Assembly: GCA_012800565.1 (NCBI GenBank)
Contig: JAAZIZ010000070.1
Coordinates: 1-16,603, forward strand
Direction of reading: 5' to 3'
Source of the DNA: Lentisphaerota bacterium
GTDB lineage: Bacteria; Verrucomicrobiota; Lentisphaeria; Oligosphaerales; Oligosphaeraceae
DNA length: 16,603 nucleotides
This document shows positions 6,884 through 16,100 of the stretch, in pieces. Below the pieces are notes generated by a model that worked only from the letters and a program-made list of their open reading frames with translations, was not told the DNA's origin and did no database searches. How positions within the stretch are numbered: the stretch's first letter is position 1; each line of letters begins with the position of its first letter. The translations under genes and the position numbers were made by a program.

Positions 6884-8418
6884 TTCCCGTTGCCGTGGAG
6901 CTCTTGGAGTATCCGTACTGTTTCATCGACGATCTGCTGTCCGCCCTTCGGTGAGACCAGATTGCAGAACAGGCAGGCGCTGTAGCCCTGTCCCTCGACC
7001 GCGCGTTCGGTAGCCAGATAAGTGCCGCCGTCCATACCGGGCACTGCAGTGAGCTGCACCACGAAAGTCTGCAGGAATGGGCTGCGGGCCTGGATGCGGT
7101 GCATGAAGTCCATGTAGTATTCGAAACGGTTGGTGGCGAAAGCCACGTCGCCGAGGCGCAGGACGTGCATTTCCGTGGGCAGCGTGGGAGATTGCTGCTG
7201 GGTCTTATAGCGCGTGATGATGCGTTCAAAGCGTCCGCGCTGGGACACCAGGCAGGAATTCACGTTCAGACGCTCCAGCGGGGTGCCCTCGGTGGTGAAT
7301 TGCTCTTTCTGCAGAGCCTCAAGACGCTCACAGGCGAACTGATATTCCGCAGGCGTGATCAGGCGCTTCTCCAGCTCGACTGTGGTCACCACATGCTTAA
7401 GGGGCAGCGCCGTCTGGATGTCATTTTTGGCCCAGGAGAGCACCTCGCTGAAAGCTGCTGCCAGGCGTTCGGCGATATCCTTGCGCTCGCCCAAGTCCTT
7501 GTCAATCGTCTGACCGGGGGTCTTAGAGTCATATTTCAGGCGGAAGCGTCGGGCCTGCGCTTCTTTGTAATGGAGCAGACGGGGAGAGAGATCGCCAGCG
7601 GCAGCGCATTGGGGCAGGATGAAGATATTACCATGCTCGCGGCGGATCGCCTCTCGGGTGTCGTGCCAGTAATCGGCCGAAATCTGATAACGGCTCTCGG
7701 AGCACTGGGAGGGGCAGGGGACGTTGACAATTGCTCCGGTCAGTTTATTCTGCTGGTCAAAGGTATAGAGCAGATTGACAAAATGGTCTGCGCCGGCTTC
7801 GTAATGACTGAAGTTGTCATCGCGGGTATTGCCGTACATCTTGGCATGTCCGTCAATCATGAAGCCATTTTTGGAGCCGCCACGCTGGCCAAAGTCGTCA
7901 AAGTAAACTACTCGCCGGCTGTGCGCCACCACTGCATAGCCATAACCGAAAGAGATGCCACCGGGGGTGCGCCGGGCGTAAGCTTCGCAGATGGCCTCAG
8001 CCGACTGACTGGACAGGAAATCACGGTATTCATCACTGGAGGCAATCTCCACACCGTCATGCGGGACGCAGTTAAGCTGCGGGGTCGAGGAGCCGGTCTC
8101 TTTTCCGCCCTCTTTGTCAGTCCAATGCCCGGGCGCGGTGTGGGTATGAGTGGCGCTGGCGATGATTTTTTCCACCGGGAAATCAGGTTGGCACTGCTTG
8201 ACCTTGGCGCGGATTTCGTCCAGCAGATTGGAACGGAACACCACCAGGTCGGCGGAGAGGAAAGCGACCATGTCCTCGCCGTTGTCAATGACCAGTGCGG
8301 TCACGCTTACCGGGTCCATTATGCCGCGGGAAATCCGCATGGCGAATTGTCCCGGGATATTGACGGGTTTGTTGGTTGAGACATCACGGGAGGACCAGCC
8401 AATCTTCAAAGCATTCAT
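6880..8418 (-). CDS. Neutral/alkaline non-lysosomal ceramidase-like protein
   Basis: A 512-residue protein with the plan of the neutral ceramidase family, zinc amidases that split ceramide into sphingosine and fatty acid. Visible landmarks are IGWSSRDVS at the N-terminus, SATHTHTAPG (88-97, first metal histidine region), a second histidine region near 191-212, CPSQCSE (235-241), ISADY (246-250) and AAGDLSPR (273-280), matching the GDVSP nucleophile-serine motif. NRFEYYMDF near the C-terminus may carry the remaining metal ligands. It is shorter than characterised ceramidases (about 650-750 residues), apparently lacking the C-terminal Ig-like domain, and has no signal peptide. The ATG at 8418 follows AAGGAAG by 4 bases. 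Paralogues with unknown substrates are common in related phyla, so activity on ceramide is not assured. Confidence 0.72.
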   Translation of the reverse strand: MNALKIGWSSRDVSTNKPVNIPGQFAMRISRGIMDPVSVTALVIDNGEDMVAFLSADLVVFRSNLLDEIRAKVKQCQPDFPVEKIIASATHTHTAPGHWTDKEGGKETGSSTPQLNCVPHDGVEIASSDEYRDFLSSQSAEAICEAYARRTPGGISFGYGYAVVAHSRRVVYFDDFGQRGGSKNGFMIDGHAKMYGNTRDDNFSHYEAGADHFVNLLYTFDQQNKLTGAIVNVPCPSQCSESRYQISADYWHDTREAIRREHGNIFILPQCAAAGDLSPRLLHYKEAQARRFRLKYDSKTPGQTIDKDLGERKDIAERLAAAFSEVLSWAKNDIQTALPLKHVVTTVELEKRLITPAEYQFACERLEALQKEQFTTEGTPLERLNVNSCLVSQRGRFERIITRYKTQQQSPTLPTEMHVLRLGDVAFATNRFEYYMDFMHRIQARSPFLQTFVVQLTAVPGMDGGTYLATERAVEGQGYSACLFCNLVSPKGGQQIVDETVRILQELHGNGN

Positions 8419-8563
8419 GACGCTTCCTTGTTGTTGCTGTACTTGCGGTTGAAACGGCGATGGGGACAAAACCCTACCGCCAGACTATAATTCTGCAAAT
8501 CAGTGATGCCGGCGCGAGGACAAAAAATTCCTGCTAAAAGCAATTCTGTCCGATGGCAGGCAG

Positions 8564-8591
8564 AGTGCCCTGGCTTTTATTTCAGGGCACT
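8564..8591 (-). terminator. Hairpin containing the stop codon of the DUF4091/GH123-like gene
   Basis: AGTGCCCTG (8564-8572) and CAGGGCACT (8583-8591) are a perfect 9-base-pair inverted repeat with a 10-base loop. On the minus-strand transcript the loop holds the TAA stop (8579-8577). No T-run follows, so rho-independent termination is doubtful. It may stabilise the 3' end or reduce read-through into the ceramidase-like gene, 158 bases further on. Confidence 0.45.
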
Positions 8592-11495
8592 GAGCATACG
8601 CAGCACTTCGATACGGACCTTGTCCATGCTGTCGCGGTCTTTGGGATCATTCCAGTGAATGCTGTAATAATCCTCGCTGCCTGCACCGGCGGGCTTCAGG
8701 CTTTCCAGAACCCGTGTCGCCGCGCCGGCCAGCAGTTCCTCCGCCTGGCCCAGGAGGTTGCGGTTGCGGGTGGTGTTCCGCACGGCAGCGATGCGCTCCT
8801 GCAGCAGACAGAGGTATTCGTAATCCTGTACTCCTTCACGAATGCCTTCGCTTTGCTTGGCGCTCATGGTCATGGAACCATCCGGGGAGACGAAGAAAGG
8901 CGAATACTCGGTGCCAGACTGGTTGTAGGCGTGCCAGGAGTCAGCCGTGCCGCCGCCGCAGCCCAGGGCCCAGTAAAACGCCCCCTTGGCCTGCCAGTGG
9001 AAGCACTGCCACATCTGGGCCCGGTAATAAGACACGGGGTCCAGCAGTCGGGCCGGGCCGCTGCAGGAGTACAGCCACAGAGTCCTGCCGGCTTCACGCT
9101 GGCGCACATAGAAATCCCGTAATGCTTGCCCGCGGCTGACCAGATGCACGGTATTCGGGCAGAGTACGTCGCAGGATTCGAACATCTCCTGCAGTCCTTT
9201 TTCCGGTTCGCTGTGTATCGGGTCCTCGAAAATCACCGTTTCCGGCTGGGCCGCATTGATGGCTTTGGCCCAAGGGATGATAATACTGTCGCGGACCGGC
9301 GAAGAGGGCTCATCAACCAGCAGCAGCACCAATTGTTCCGGCCGCAGGTCATTCTGGCGCAGGTGGTCGACCCAGACGGTGATGTAGTCCCCGACCATGC
9401 GATTAAAGCGCTCGGTGCCGGCCGGCTCACGCTGGAAATTATCGTTCACGGCCCAGTAGACGCAGTAATTGCGGGCACCGGAGAAGCGCTTCACCCAGGC
9501 GTCCCATTCCTGGAAGTCCAGTTCGCGGGCATTGAGCAATGCTCCATTGGGGCCAAATTTAGCGCCTCGGGGCACTACGCTGTTGGTGGCCCACGGGCTG
9601 TCGACATAGATTTCACGCATCATGGCCAAATTGGCCTCAATGTCGCCGCCGCTGGGGTTATAACGGCTGGTTTTGCCGTTCAGGTAATCCCAGCCGCCGA
9701 CGTGCAGGCGGGGCGCGGCGGGGAAATCAAGGTCGTGCACAACCAGGTTCAAGGGGATGGTCAAGGTCTCCTGTCCGGCAGTGCTGGCGCTGACTATGGC
9801 TGGATATTGGCCGGCTTTCAGGCTGGGGCGGTTGAAAGACAGCCAGACCTGCCGGCTGCTGCCGGCAGGCACGCTCAGGGTCAGGCTTTCGCCCTGTCCG
9901 GGGCGCAGAGCCGAGGAGACGGTCTGCAGCTGCCTGGTGTCAGTGAAGACGACTTCCCGGAGATCGAGACCGGAACCGGCAGGCAGTCCGCTGACGGTGA
10001 CCAGAAAAGTCAATTCCTGGCCGCTGGGATTGAGGATGTTCACGCTTTCTGCCCGCACTTCTCCACGCATCATTTCCACCTGCAGGGGTTGAGGGGATTC
10101 CGGCGGCGGGATGGCCAGAGGGGAAAGATTTTCCCAGCGGTTGTTGCGCCAGAAGGCCGGTTTGGAGAAGCCTTTTGCCCGCAACACTGCTGCATGCAGG
10201 GCGAAAATGTCCGCCTGTTCGGGAACCATTGGGATAACCGTCAGGAATTGGGCTAAGTCGTGATATTGCAGTTTCTGCAGCGATTTTTCCACCCCCGGGA
10301 GCTTGGCCAGGGCGGCATTTTTATCGGCTGAGTCCGGCAGTGCCTGCAGGGCTTCGCTGACAGTGCGGAAGTCTTCCAGCAGTCTTCCCTGCAGGCATTG
10401 AGCCCAGTAGTGGGTTTTGGGACTGGGTATGACTTCCTGGCCGGCGGGCTGGTCCAGCAGGCTGTCAGCTCCGCGGTAGACTTCAATTTCATCCACGAAG
10501 CAGTACTGATTCTGGAAAATCTGGAAGCAGACATAGCGTCCCTTGCTGGCCAGGCTGGTGCTGGCTATGCGATAGACGCTGTATTTATCCTCGGGCGGAC
10601 GTCCGTACTGGGCGATGCTTTGCTCGAATATATCGCCCAGAAAATACCAGTTCTCAGCATCTTCGCTGACGTACAGGCTCAGCAGGCTCGGCCAGGTCAC
10701 ACCAGCGGTTCCTGCGGCGGCATTCCAGGACACGCCGCAGATGGGCTCGGTTTTTCCCAAATCGATGGTGATGGTATGCAGGAAAGCGTTACTCCAGCCC
10801 ACGGTGCTTTTCTGGGTCCAGAAATATCCTTTGGTGTATATGCCGTCGGTAAGCTGGGTGGCATCGCCGGCGTCGCGGCACAGAGCGTAGTTTGGGGGGC
10901 GCGACATGGTGTAGGGTTTTCCCAGGGCGATGTTCGGCCCAGGCGCGACGAAAGGGCGGGGCGCGGTACTGCCAGTTGGGGTGGCCTGAACTGCGGCCTG
11001 CCCTGGACGCAGGCTGAGGTTGTCGAAGAAGACCGTGCCAGCGTCGCCGGTGGCGCTCAGCCGGACCGTCAGGTTGGTGTCCTTTACAGTTGTGAAAGTC
11101 TGGCTGAACTCCTGCCAGACTCCGGCCGTTTCTTTCTGGGCAGACAGACTGGCCAGAACCTTACCATCTGCATTCAGCACCTGGACCTGGGGCAGGGCGG
11201 TGCTGCTTTTCAGGTCCGCCCGCAGGATGTAATTCTGGTTTGCCTGGCAGGTTATTTTCTGGGAAACAGTGCCGGTGATTTTCCCGGGCTGCAGCCTGCA
11301 GCGCAGTGCCTCGGCGCTGTTCATGCCGTCGTCATTGACGAATCCCCAGGCCTGGCTGTCCGGCTGGTCCAGTTGCCAGGCCGGCGGCAGGGCGCCGTAG
11401 TCCGGTGGATTCTCCGCAAAAGTCCCATTTTTGATCAGTTCCTGCGCACTCAGACAAGTACTCAGGAGCAGGATTACGGACAAGATGATTTTCAT
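8577..11495 (-). CDS. Secreted multidomain protein with F5/8C-like and DUF4091 (GH123-like) domains
   Basis: A 972-residue exported protein. Residues 1-18 are a signal peptide (MKII, hydrophobic run, LSA-QE cleavage). Residues about 19-163 (IKNGTFAENPP to VFFDNLSLRPG) look like a CBM4/9-type jelly-roll. A Pro/Thr-rich linker follows. Residues about 188-342 resemble an F5/8C (discoidin) module: NIALGKPYTMSRP, LTDGIY, ITIDLGKTEPI. The C-terminal half (about 590-930) is DUF4091/GH123-like: LLLVDEP (725-730, adjacent Asp728-Glu729 as in GH123 active sites), GAFYWALGCGG and GIREGVQDYEYL (885-896). GH123 enzymes remove beta-N-acetylgalactosamine; the substrate here is unknown. The ATG at 11495 has GAGG 7 bases upstream. 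The gene lies 50 bases after the GH28-like stop, probably in the same operon. Confidence 0.82.
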   Translation of the reverse strand: MKIILSVILLLSTCLSAQELIKNGTFAENPPDYGALPPAWQLDQPDSQAWGFVNDDGMNSAEALRCRLQPGKITGTVSQKITCQANQNYILRADLKSSTALPQVQVLNADGKVLASLSAQKETAGVWQEFSQTFTTVKDTNLTVRLSATGDAGTVFFDNLSLRPGQAAVQATPTGSTAPRPFVAPGPNIALGKPYTMSRPPNYALCRDAGDATQLTDGIYTKGYFWTQKSTVGWSNAFLHTITIDLGKTEPICGVSWNAAAGTAGVTWPSLLSLYVSEDAENWYFLGDIFEQSIAQYGRPPEDKYSVYRIASTSLASKGRYVCFQIFQNQYCFVDEIEVYRGADSLLDQPAGQEVIPSPKTHYWAQCLQGRLLEDFRTVSEALQALPDSADKNAALAKLPGVEKSLQKLQYHDLAQFLTVIPMVPEQADIFALHAAVLRAKGFSKPAFWRNNRWENLSPLAIPPPESPQPLQVEMMRGEVRAESVNILNPSGQELTFLVTVSGLPAGSGLDLREVVFTDTRQLQTVSSALRPGQGESLTLSVPAGSSRQVWLSFNRPSLKAGQYPAIVSASTAGQETLTIPLNLVVHDLDFPAAPRLHVGGWDYLNGKTSRYNPSGGDIEANLAMMREIYVDSPWATNSVVPRGAKFGPNGALLNARELDFQEWDAWVKRFSGARNYCVYWAVNDNFQREPAGTERFNRMVGDYITVWVDHLRQNDLRPEQLVLLLVDEPSSPVRDSIIIPWAKAINAAQPETVIFEDPIHSEPEKGLQEMFESCDVLCPNTVHLVSRGQALRDFYVRQREAGRTLWLYSCSGPARLLDPVSYYRAQMWQCFHWQAKGAFYWALGCGGGTADSWHAYNQSGTEYSPFFVSPDGSMTMSAKQSEGIREGVQDYEYLCLLQERIAAVRNTTRNRNLLGQAEELLAGAATRVLESLKPAGAGSEDYYSIHWNDPKDRDSMDKVRIEVLRMLSALK

Positions 11496-11545
11496 GGGTG
11501 TGCCTCTGGTCTGGGTGTGGGTAAGATTATTTGATCGAGTGATGA

Positions 11546-12853
11546 CTATCGGCTGGGCGGGTCGTTGAGGGTGCAGTTTGGGCGGATCAGCACAGCTGAG
11601 GTGTCGCCTTGGCGCAAGGTGCCCTGCCAAGCCGGATTCTGCTCTTGCCAACGGAGATTGAAGTTATCCAAGGTGACTGCATCCACCCGATCCAGCTCCA
11701 AAAAATACTTAGGATAGTCTTCGGCTGATTCCAGGACAATGGGTGAGGGCACGACGGTGAGGTCGAAATTGCTCAGGCGGATATCATGCGGGCGGGTCTG
11801 CTCATTTCCGCGCAACTCGCAGTTGGCATGACATTGGCCGTAGAAGCCGTTGATGCGAATCTGACTGATCTGGGCCGTGGCGGTGGGGTAGCCGGAAATG
11901 ATGCGCACGGGGTAGGCGAGATTGCGGGCCTGGATGTTGCTGATCGCGATTTCCGAGATATCGACCCCGCGAGGAGCTATGGCGCTGTAGGCCGACTGCA
12001 GGAGAAAGCCAGTGCAGGCCCGCGTGATCACGATATTGCTGATAGCGGCATTGCGGATGCAGCCCTCGCCTACGCCGATTCTGAAAGCGCAGACTGAAGT
12101 GTCGATGATGCAGTTGGTGATGGCTACATCTTCGCAAATGCCGCTCTTGTCTTTCAGAGTCCGGAAAGAACCGCGCAGGGTGATGCCGTCATCGCCGGTG
12201 CGGATGTTGCAGTCGCGGACGATGACCCGGCGGCAGCAGTCGATGTCGATGCCGTCGGTATTGCCGCCGTCAATCGGATTGCGAATTTTCAGACCGCTGA
12301 CGAAAACATCCTGGCAGCCGTGGAACAGGCAGGTCCAGCAGCAGGAGTTGCGCAAGTCCAGGTCATGCAGACGGATGTCGCGACATTCGCTGAACATGAT
12401 CATCTGTCCTGGCCGCAGGCGTTCTTTATCCTTGGCAACCCGCATGCCATGGCTCCAGCCGAAGCTTGGTTTGCGGGGTTTGGGCACGGGTTCGAAGAAA
12501 GCCTCGCAATTTCCGTCAATGCAGCCTGGGCCGCTGATGGTGACATTGCTGACTTCCACTCCCAGCAGCAGATGCGCGCCATTCCATTGCTCCTGTTCAC
12601 TGCGCATATTCTGGGGGAAAGCGTCATCCCGGTTGTAGTCCTCCAGATTGCTGCTGCCTCTGAGGGTAGCACCGTTGCAGAGATGCAGCTCAATATTGTC
12701 CCGCAGCCAGAGGGTACCGGTGATAAACAGCCCCGCGGGTACGATTACTGTGCCGCCGCCGGATTGACTGCAGGTGTCGATGGCTTGCTGAATGGAGGCG
12801 GTGTTGATGGTCTGTCCATCGCCCTTTGCACCAAAATCAGTGATGATAAACAC
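11546..12853 (-). CDS. GH28-like right-handed beta-helix protein (divergent polygalacturonase family)
   Basis: A 435-residue protein with a GH28-type N-terminus: ITDFGAKGDGQTINTASIQQAI, then SGGGTVIVPAGLFITGTLWL and VTISGPGCIDG. The active-site strand pair is visible as NTDGIDID (198-205, Asp200) and TGDDGITLRG (219-228, Asp221-Asp222). The usual GHG histidine motif and the RIK-type motif are not seen where expected (VCAFRIGVGEG and FLLQSAY stand there), so activity on galacturonan is uncertain. There is no signal peptide. The start is a GTG at 12853, supported by AAAGGAG (12866-12860) 6 bases upstream. An ATG lying between the SD and the GTG is out of frame. It is the first gene of the minus-strand cassette. 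Confidence 0.82.
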   Translation of the reverse strand: MFIITDFGAKGDGQTINTASIQQAIDTCSQSGGGTVIVPAGLFITGTLWLRDNIELHLCNGATLRGSSNLEDYNRDDAFPQNMRSEQEQWNGAHLLLGVEVSNVTISGPGCIDGNCEAFFEPVPKPRKPSFGWSHGMRVAKDKERLRPGQMIMFSECRDIRLHDLDLRNSCCWTCLFHGCQDVFVSGLKIRNPIDGGNTDGIDIDCCRRVIVRDCNIRTGDDGITLRGSFRTLKDKSGICEDVAITNCIIDTSVCAFRIGVGEGCIRNAAISNIVITRACTGFLLQSAYSAIAPRGVDISEIAISNIQARNLAYPVRIISGYPTATAQISQIRINGFYGQCHANCELRGNEQTRPHDIRLSNFDLTVVPSPIVLESAEDYPKYFLELDRVDAVTLDNFNLRWQEQNPAWQGTLRQGDTSAVLIRPNCTLNDPPSR

Positions 12854-12859
12854 CGCATG

Positions 12860-12866
12860 CTCCTTT
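12860..12866 (-). promoter_or_regulatory. Strong ribosome binding site that fixes a GTG start
   Basis: On the minus strand AAAGGAG is followed by 6 bases and then GTG (12853-12851), the first codon of the GH28-like protein. It is the strongest SD in the window and decides the start, since no in-frame ATG is near the conserved N-terminus. Confidence 0.75.
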
Positions 12867-12896
12867 AGTATTATCTGTCCTTAATATATGCGAGAT

Positions 12897-12924
12897 AGTA
12901 TATTGTCTGGCCGCCACTTTGCAA
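12897..12924 (-). promoter_or_regulatory. Promoter of the GH28-like / GH123-like / ceramidase-like cassette
   Basis: Minus strand: -35 TTGCAA (12924-12919), a 16-base spacer, then -10 TATACT (12902-12897, 5 of 6 to consensus). The predicted start is near 12890, giving a leader of about 37 bases. The -35 box lies at the centre of the palindrome at 12914-12928, and the -10 lies in a second, imperfect palindrome (12893-12908). This suits regulation by a DNA-binding protein. Confidence 0.55.
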
Positions 12925-12928
12925 GTGG
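12914..12928. promoter_or_regulatory. Perfect palindrome over the -35 box, candidate operator
   Basis: CCACTT-TGC-AAGTGG is a perfect 6+6 inverted repeat with a 3-base centre. It covers the -35 element of the cassette promoter, the position expected of a repressor operator. No regulator gene is in the window, so its binding protein is unknown. Confidence 0.45.
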
Positions 12929-12998
12929 AATGGGGCATAAATGAGGCAGGAGCGATTACACAGGAGCGACTTCTGTTTTATCGGTAAAAACGGGTATT

Positions 12999-13028
12999 TT
13001 GACTTGAGAGCCCTTGGCGCGGTATTAT
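12999..13028 (+). promoter_or_regulatory. sigma70-type promoter of carB
   Basis: TTGACT (12999-13004, 5 of 6) and TATTAT (13023-13028, 5 of 6) are separated by 18 bases. The predicted start is near 13035, giving an 88-base leader before the carB ATG. I see no clear PyrR site or attenuator in that leader. This is the best promoter match in the window. Confidence 0.65.
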
Positions 13029-13122
13029 ATTAAAAGCCCAGCGTAGTTGATTTCCGTAATTAATAGATATTTGGTGGAAATGCAGCCGTTGGTTCTTATT
13101 CCAAGCCTTTCAGGAGAAGTTG

Positions 13123-16100
13123 ATGCCTAAGCGTGATGATATCAAGAAAGTAATGATTATTGGTTCCGGTCCCATCATTATCGGCCAGGCCTGTGAATTC
13201 GATTATTCCGGGACCCAGGCTTGCAAGGCGTTGCGGAATCTCGGCTACCAGATCGTACTGGTGAATTCCAATCCTGCGACCATCATGACCGATCCCGAGA
13301 CTGCCGATGTGACTTATATTGAGCCGCTGAATCTGGCCCGGATGACCGAGATTATCGAAAAGGAACGCCCGGACGCCCTGCTGCCCAATTTAGGCGGGCA
13401 GTCGGCGCTTAATCTGGCTTCGGAGCTGTCGGAAGCCGGCGTGCTGGACAAATATAATGTCGAGGTTATCGGGGTGCAGATTGACGCCATCAAGCGGGGT
13501 GAAGACCGCAATGCGTTCAAGGAGACCATGCACCGTCTGGGTATTGACATGGCCCGTAGCCAGGTGGTCAACAGCCTTGAGGATGCGGAGGCTGCGGCCA
13601 AGCAGATCGGCTTCCCAGTAGTTGTGCGCCCGGCCTATACCATGGGCGGCACCGGCGGGGGATTCTGCTACAATATTGAGGAGTTGCGTACCATTGCCGC
13701 CCGCGGTCTGCAGGCCAGCATAGTGCATCAGATTCTGATCGAGGAGTCGCTGCTGGGTTGGGAAGAACTTGAGCTGGAGGTGGTCCGGGATGCCAAAGGA
13801 CAGATGATCACGGTCTGTTTTATTGAGAATGTCGATCCGGTCGGGGTGCATACCGGCGATTCCTTCTGTGTGGCTCCGATGCTGACCATCAGCCAGGAAT
13901 TGCAGGCGCGTATGCAGAAATACGCTTACAGCATTGTCGAGGGCATTGGCGTAATCGGCGGCACCAATGTCCAGTTCGCTTATAATCCCAAGGACGACCG
14001 GGTGGTGGTGATTGAGATCAACCCGCGCACCTCCCGTTCGTCAGCGTTGGCATCCAAGGCCACTGGTTTCCCGATCGCTTACATTTCGGCCATTCTGGCC
14101 ACCGGCGTGACTTTGGATGAACTGCCCTACTGGCGTGATGGCAGTCTGGAAAAATATACCCCGTGCGGTGATTATGTGGTAGTGAAGTTTGCCCGCTGGG
14201 CCTTTGAGAAATTCCGGAATGTCGAGGATAAACTGGGTACCCAGATGCGGGCTGTAGGCGAGGTGATGAGCATCGGCAAGACCTACAAGGAAGCCTTTAT
14301 GAAGGCCATCCGCTCGCTGGAGAACGGCAATCCCGGCCTGGGCTTCGTGAAGGGATACCAGAATCTCAGCCTGCCGGAATTGCTGGAGCGCCTGAACATT
14401 CCGACCAGCCAGCGGCAGTTCCTGCTCTACGAAGCCTTGCGCAAAGGTGCAGACATCGACGAGCTGTATAAGAAGACCGCCATCAAACCCTGGTACTTGG
14501 AGCAGATGCTGGAACTGGTGGAGTTGGAGAAGAAAATCCTGGAGTATCAGGAGCACGTCCTGCCGGATGAACTGCTTATCCAGGCCAAGAAAGACGGCTT
14601 CTCAGATTTGTATCTGGCTCAACTGCTCAAGACTCCCGAGGCACTGAACCGCAAACAGCGTCTCGATCTGGGGCTCACGGGAGCCTGGGACCGGGTGCCG
14701 GTCAGCGGCGTCGCGGATGCCAGCTACTACTATTCCAGCTACAATATCCCGGATCAGAGCCAGGCCAGCGACAATGCCCGCAATGTCATGGTTCTGGGAG
14801 GTGGCCCTATCCGCATCGGCCAGGGCATAGAATTCGATTACTGCTGCGTGCATGCAGCCAAGGCATTGCGGGAGATGGGCTACGAGACCATCATGGTCAA
14901 CTGCAATCCTGAGACTGTCTCAACCGACTACGATACTTCCGACAAGCTGTATTTTGAGCCCCTGACTCTGGAAGATGTCCTGAATATCTATCAGAAGGAG
15001 AATCCGCTGGGCGTAATTGTCCAGTTCGGCGGCCAGACTCCGCTGAATCTGGCCACCGCCCTGGAACGCAACGGCGTGAAAATTCTGGGTACCTCACCAT
15101 CTACCATTGATATGGCTGAGGACCGGGACTTGTTCCGCAAATTGATGGAGCGCCTGGAAATCCCCATGCCCGAGAGCGGTATGGCCAGTAACTTGGAACA
15201 GGCTCTGCTGGTCACTCATCAGATCGGCTTCCCGGTGATGGTGCGTCCTTCGTTTGTGCTGGGCGGGCGTGGGATGGAGATCGTCCGCGACGAAGAAATG
15301 TTGCGGCAGTATGTCGCAGCTGCGGTCGATGTGACCCCGGAACGGCCAATCCTGATTGACCGTTTTCTGGAGAATGCCATTGAAACCGAAGCAGATGCCA
15401 TTGCTGATGGCACAGACGCCTTTGTACCTTCGATTATGGAGCATATTGAGCAGGCTGGCATTCATTCCGGCGACTCCGCCTGTGTGATTCCCCCCAAGAC
15501 TATCCCTGAAAAGCACATTGAGACCATCAAGAATTATACCCGCAAAATTGCCAAGGAGATGCAAGTAGTCGGCCTGATGAATATGCAGTACGCGATTTGC
15601 AACGATGTGGTCTATGTGCTGGAAGCCAATCCCCGCGCTTCGCGCACCGTTCCGCTGGTTTCCAAGGTGTGCGGTATCTCCATGGCCAAAATCGCCACCC
15701 GGATTATGCTGGGTGAAAAACTCTCGCAGATGGATTTGCGCGAAGTGCATATCCCGCATTTCGGGGTCAAAGAAGCAGTGTTCCCTTTCCCGATGCTGCC
15801 TGAGGTCGATCCGGTACTGGGGCCGGAGATGCGTTCCACCGGCGAGGTGCTGGGAATGGCCTCGACCCCCGGTCTGGCTTTCTTCAAGGCCGAGGAAGCC
15901 GCCAAGCCGCCGCTGCCGGAAGAGGGGACCGTGCTGATTACGGTGAATCCGCAGGACCGAGCGGGGATTTTGGAGCCGGCCCGTAAATTTCAGGAACTCG
16001 GTTTCAAGATTATCGCCACTGAGGGCACCGGGCATTTTCTGCAGGAGCACGGCATCAGCAGCGAGCTGGTTGCGAAGATCAACGAAGGTCGTCCCGATAT

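Noticed and set aside
7099..8379. Plus-strand open frame of about 426 residues opposite the ceramidase-like gene
   Set aside because: The minus-strand frame carries clear family motifs and a good SD; the plus-strand product matches nothing I recognise.
8419..8576. Promoter for the ceramidase-like gene (TATAGT on the minus strand)
   Set aside because: No acceptable -35 lies at 15-19 bases from it; the TTGTCC upstream is 28 bases away, so the gene may rely on read-through.
9126..11534. Two long plus-strand open frames opposite the GH123-like gene
   Set aside because: Antisense shadows. The minus-strand frame has a signal peptide, modules and active-site residues.
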